A stretch of 5,594 bases of DNA from Synechococcales cyanobacterium PMM_0085. Its GTDB lineage: Bacteria; Cyanobacteriota; Cyanobacteriia; Elainellales; Elainellaceae. The notes beneath the pieces are model-generated. The model made no database searches, was not told where the DNA came from, and saw only the letters and a list, made by a program, of their open reading frames with translations. The position numbers and the translations under genes were made by a program. Location: contig CASBQJ010000213.1 in NCBI GenBank assembly GCA_949127705.1, positions 1-5,594 of the forward strand. The letters are read 5' to 3'. Shown piece after piece: positions 5,341 through 5,594 of this stretch. Each line of letters begins with the position of its first letter. Position 1 is the first letter of the stretch.

Positions 5341-5594
5341 TGTAGTTTCGATGAAGGAATTAACCTATTTGAAACAAGAATTCAGCATATGGCTGCGGTT
5401 GACTAGCCCAGCCAGCCATTCCTGAATACAATTGCCCTGGATGTAGTTGTATTGGGAGCGGCTTGAGCAATTATGAACAATCCTGTTCATGTTGGCAGCG
5501 CTCTCATGCCGTTAATTGGCCTGATTTAATTGTTTTTGATTTCTAATTTAACTTTTAATTATTACTGAATTACTGAACCCTAGCCCCTTAACTG
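5341..5594. other. A+T-rich non-coding tail
   Basis: No supported gene in the last 254 bases. It contains AATACAA (5425-5431) pairing with TTGTATT (5447-5453), the compact hairpin ATGAACA-ATCC-TGTTCAT (5473-5490), a very A+T-rich stretch at about 5523-5576, and the tandem pair ATTACTGA at 5561-5568 and 5569-5576. Neither hairpin has a T tract directly after it, so I do not call a terminator for the GGDEF gene. The A+T-rich part could be a promoter region for a gene beyond the window. Confidence 0.45.

Noticed and set aside
5351..5425. 24-codon plus-strand frame just after the GGDEF gene (MKELTYLKQEF)
   Set aside because: Short, without ribosome binding site or homology that I recognise.
5365..5490. 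41-codon minus-strand frame starting MNRIVHNC
   Set aside because: No Shine-Dalgarno, no domain, and its start lies in a hairpin; likely chance.

Overview
The window is chromosomal DNA from a cyanobacterium, and the genus cannot be fixed from it. The clearest sign is HIP1 (GCGATCGC), the octamer over-represented in many cyanobacterial genomes, found as ten exact copies in 5.6 kb and mostly inside genes. The gene content agrees: a prohibitin-type SPFH protein, a site-2 protease with CBS domains, and a GAF/GGDEF signalling protein in cyanobacterial style.

Layout. 1-985: an SPFH/prohibitin membrane protein (+) whose stop codon lies in a short tandem repeat, followed by a strong hairpin. 986-1654: a HAD-family phosphatase (-), convergent with the first gene; the hairpin sits between them and its T-rich side faces the HAD transcript. 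1655-2160: a divergent spacer of about 500 bp holding a complete 101-bp MITE-like element with matching terminal inverted repeats, an exact 8-bp flanking direct repeat and a 28-bp perfect palindrome inside. 2161-3285: a site-2 protease (+) with HELGH and NLIPGLPLDGG motifs and two CBS domains. 3286-3684: a spacer with a 12-bp direct repeat and a textbook intrinsic terminator. 3685-5340: a 551-residue protein (+) with a degenerate N-terminal sensory region, a GAF domain and a C-terminal GGDEF domain whose signature reads DGEEF and whose inhibitory RxxD site is incomplete. 5341-5594: A+T-rich non-coding DNA with two small inverted repeats and no supported gene.

The genes look like independent transcription units rather than one operon. 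Two of them (SPFH protein and site-2 protease) belong to families that work in membrane protein quality control or regulated proteolysis, but nothing in the sequence ties them together functionally. I see no wholly new multi-gene system. The most notable item is the small non-autonomous mobile element upstream of the protease; next is the atypical GGDEF signature.
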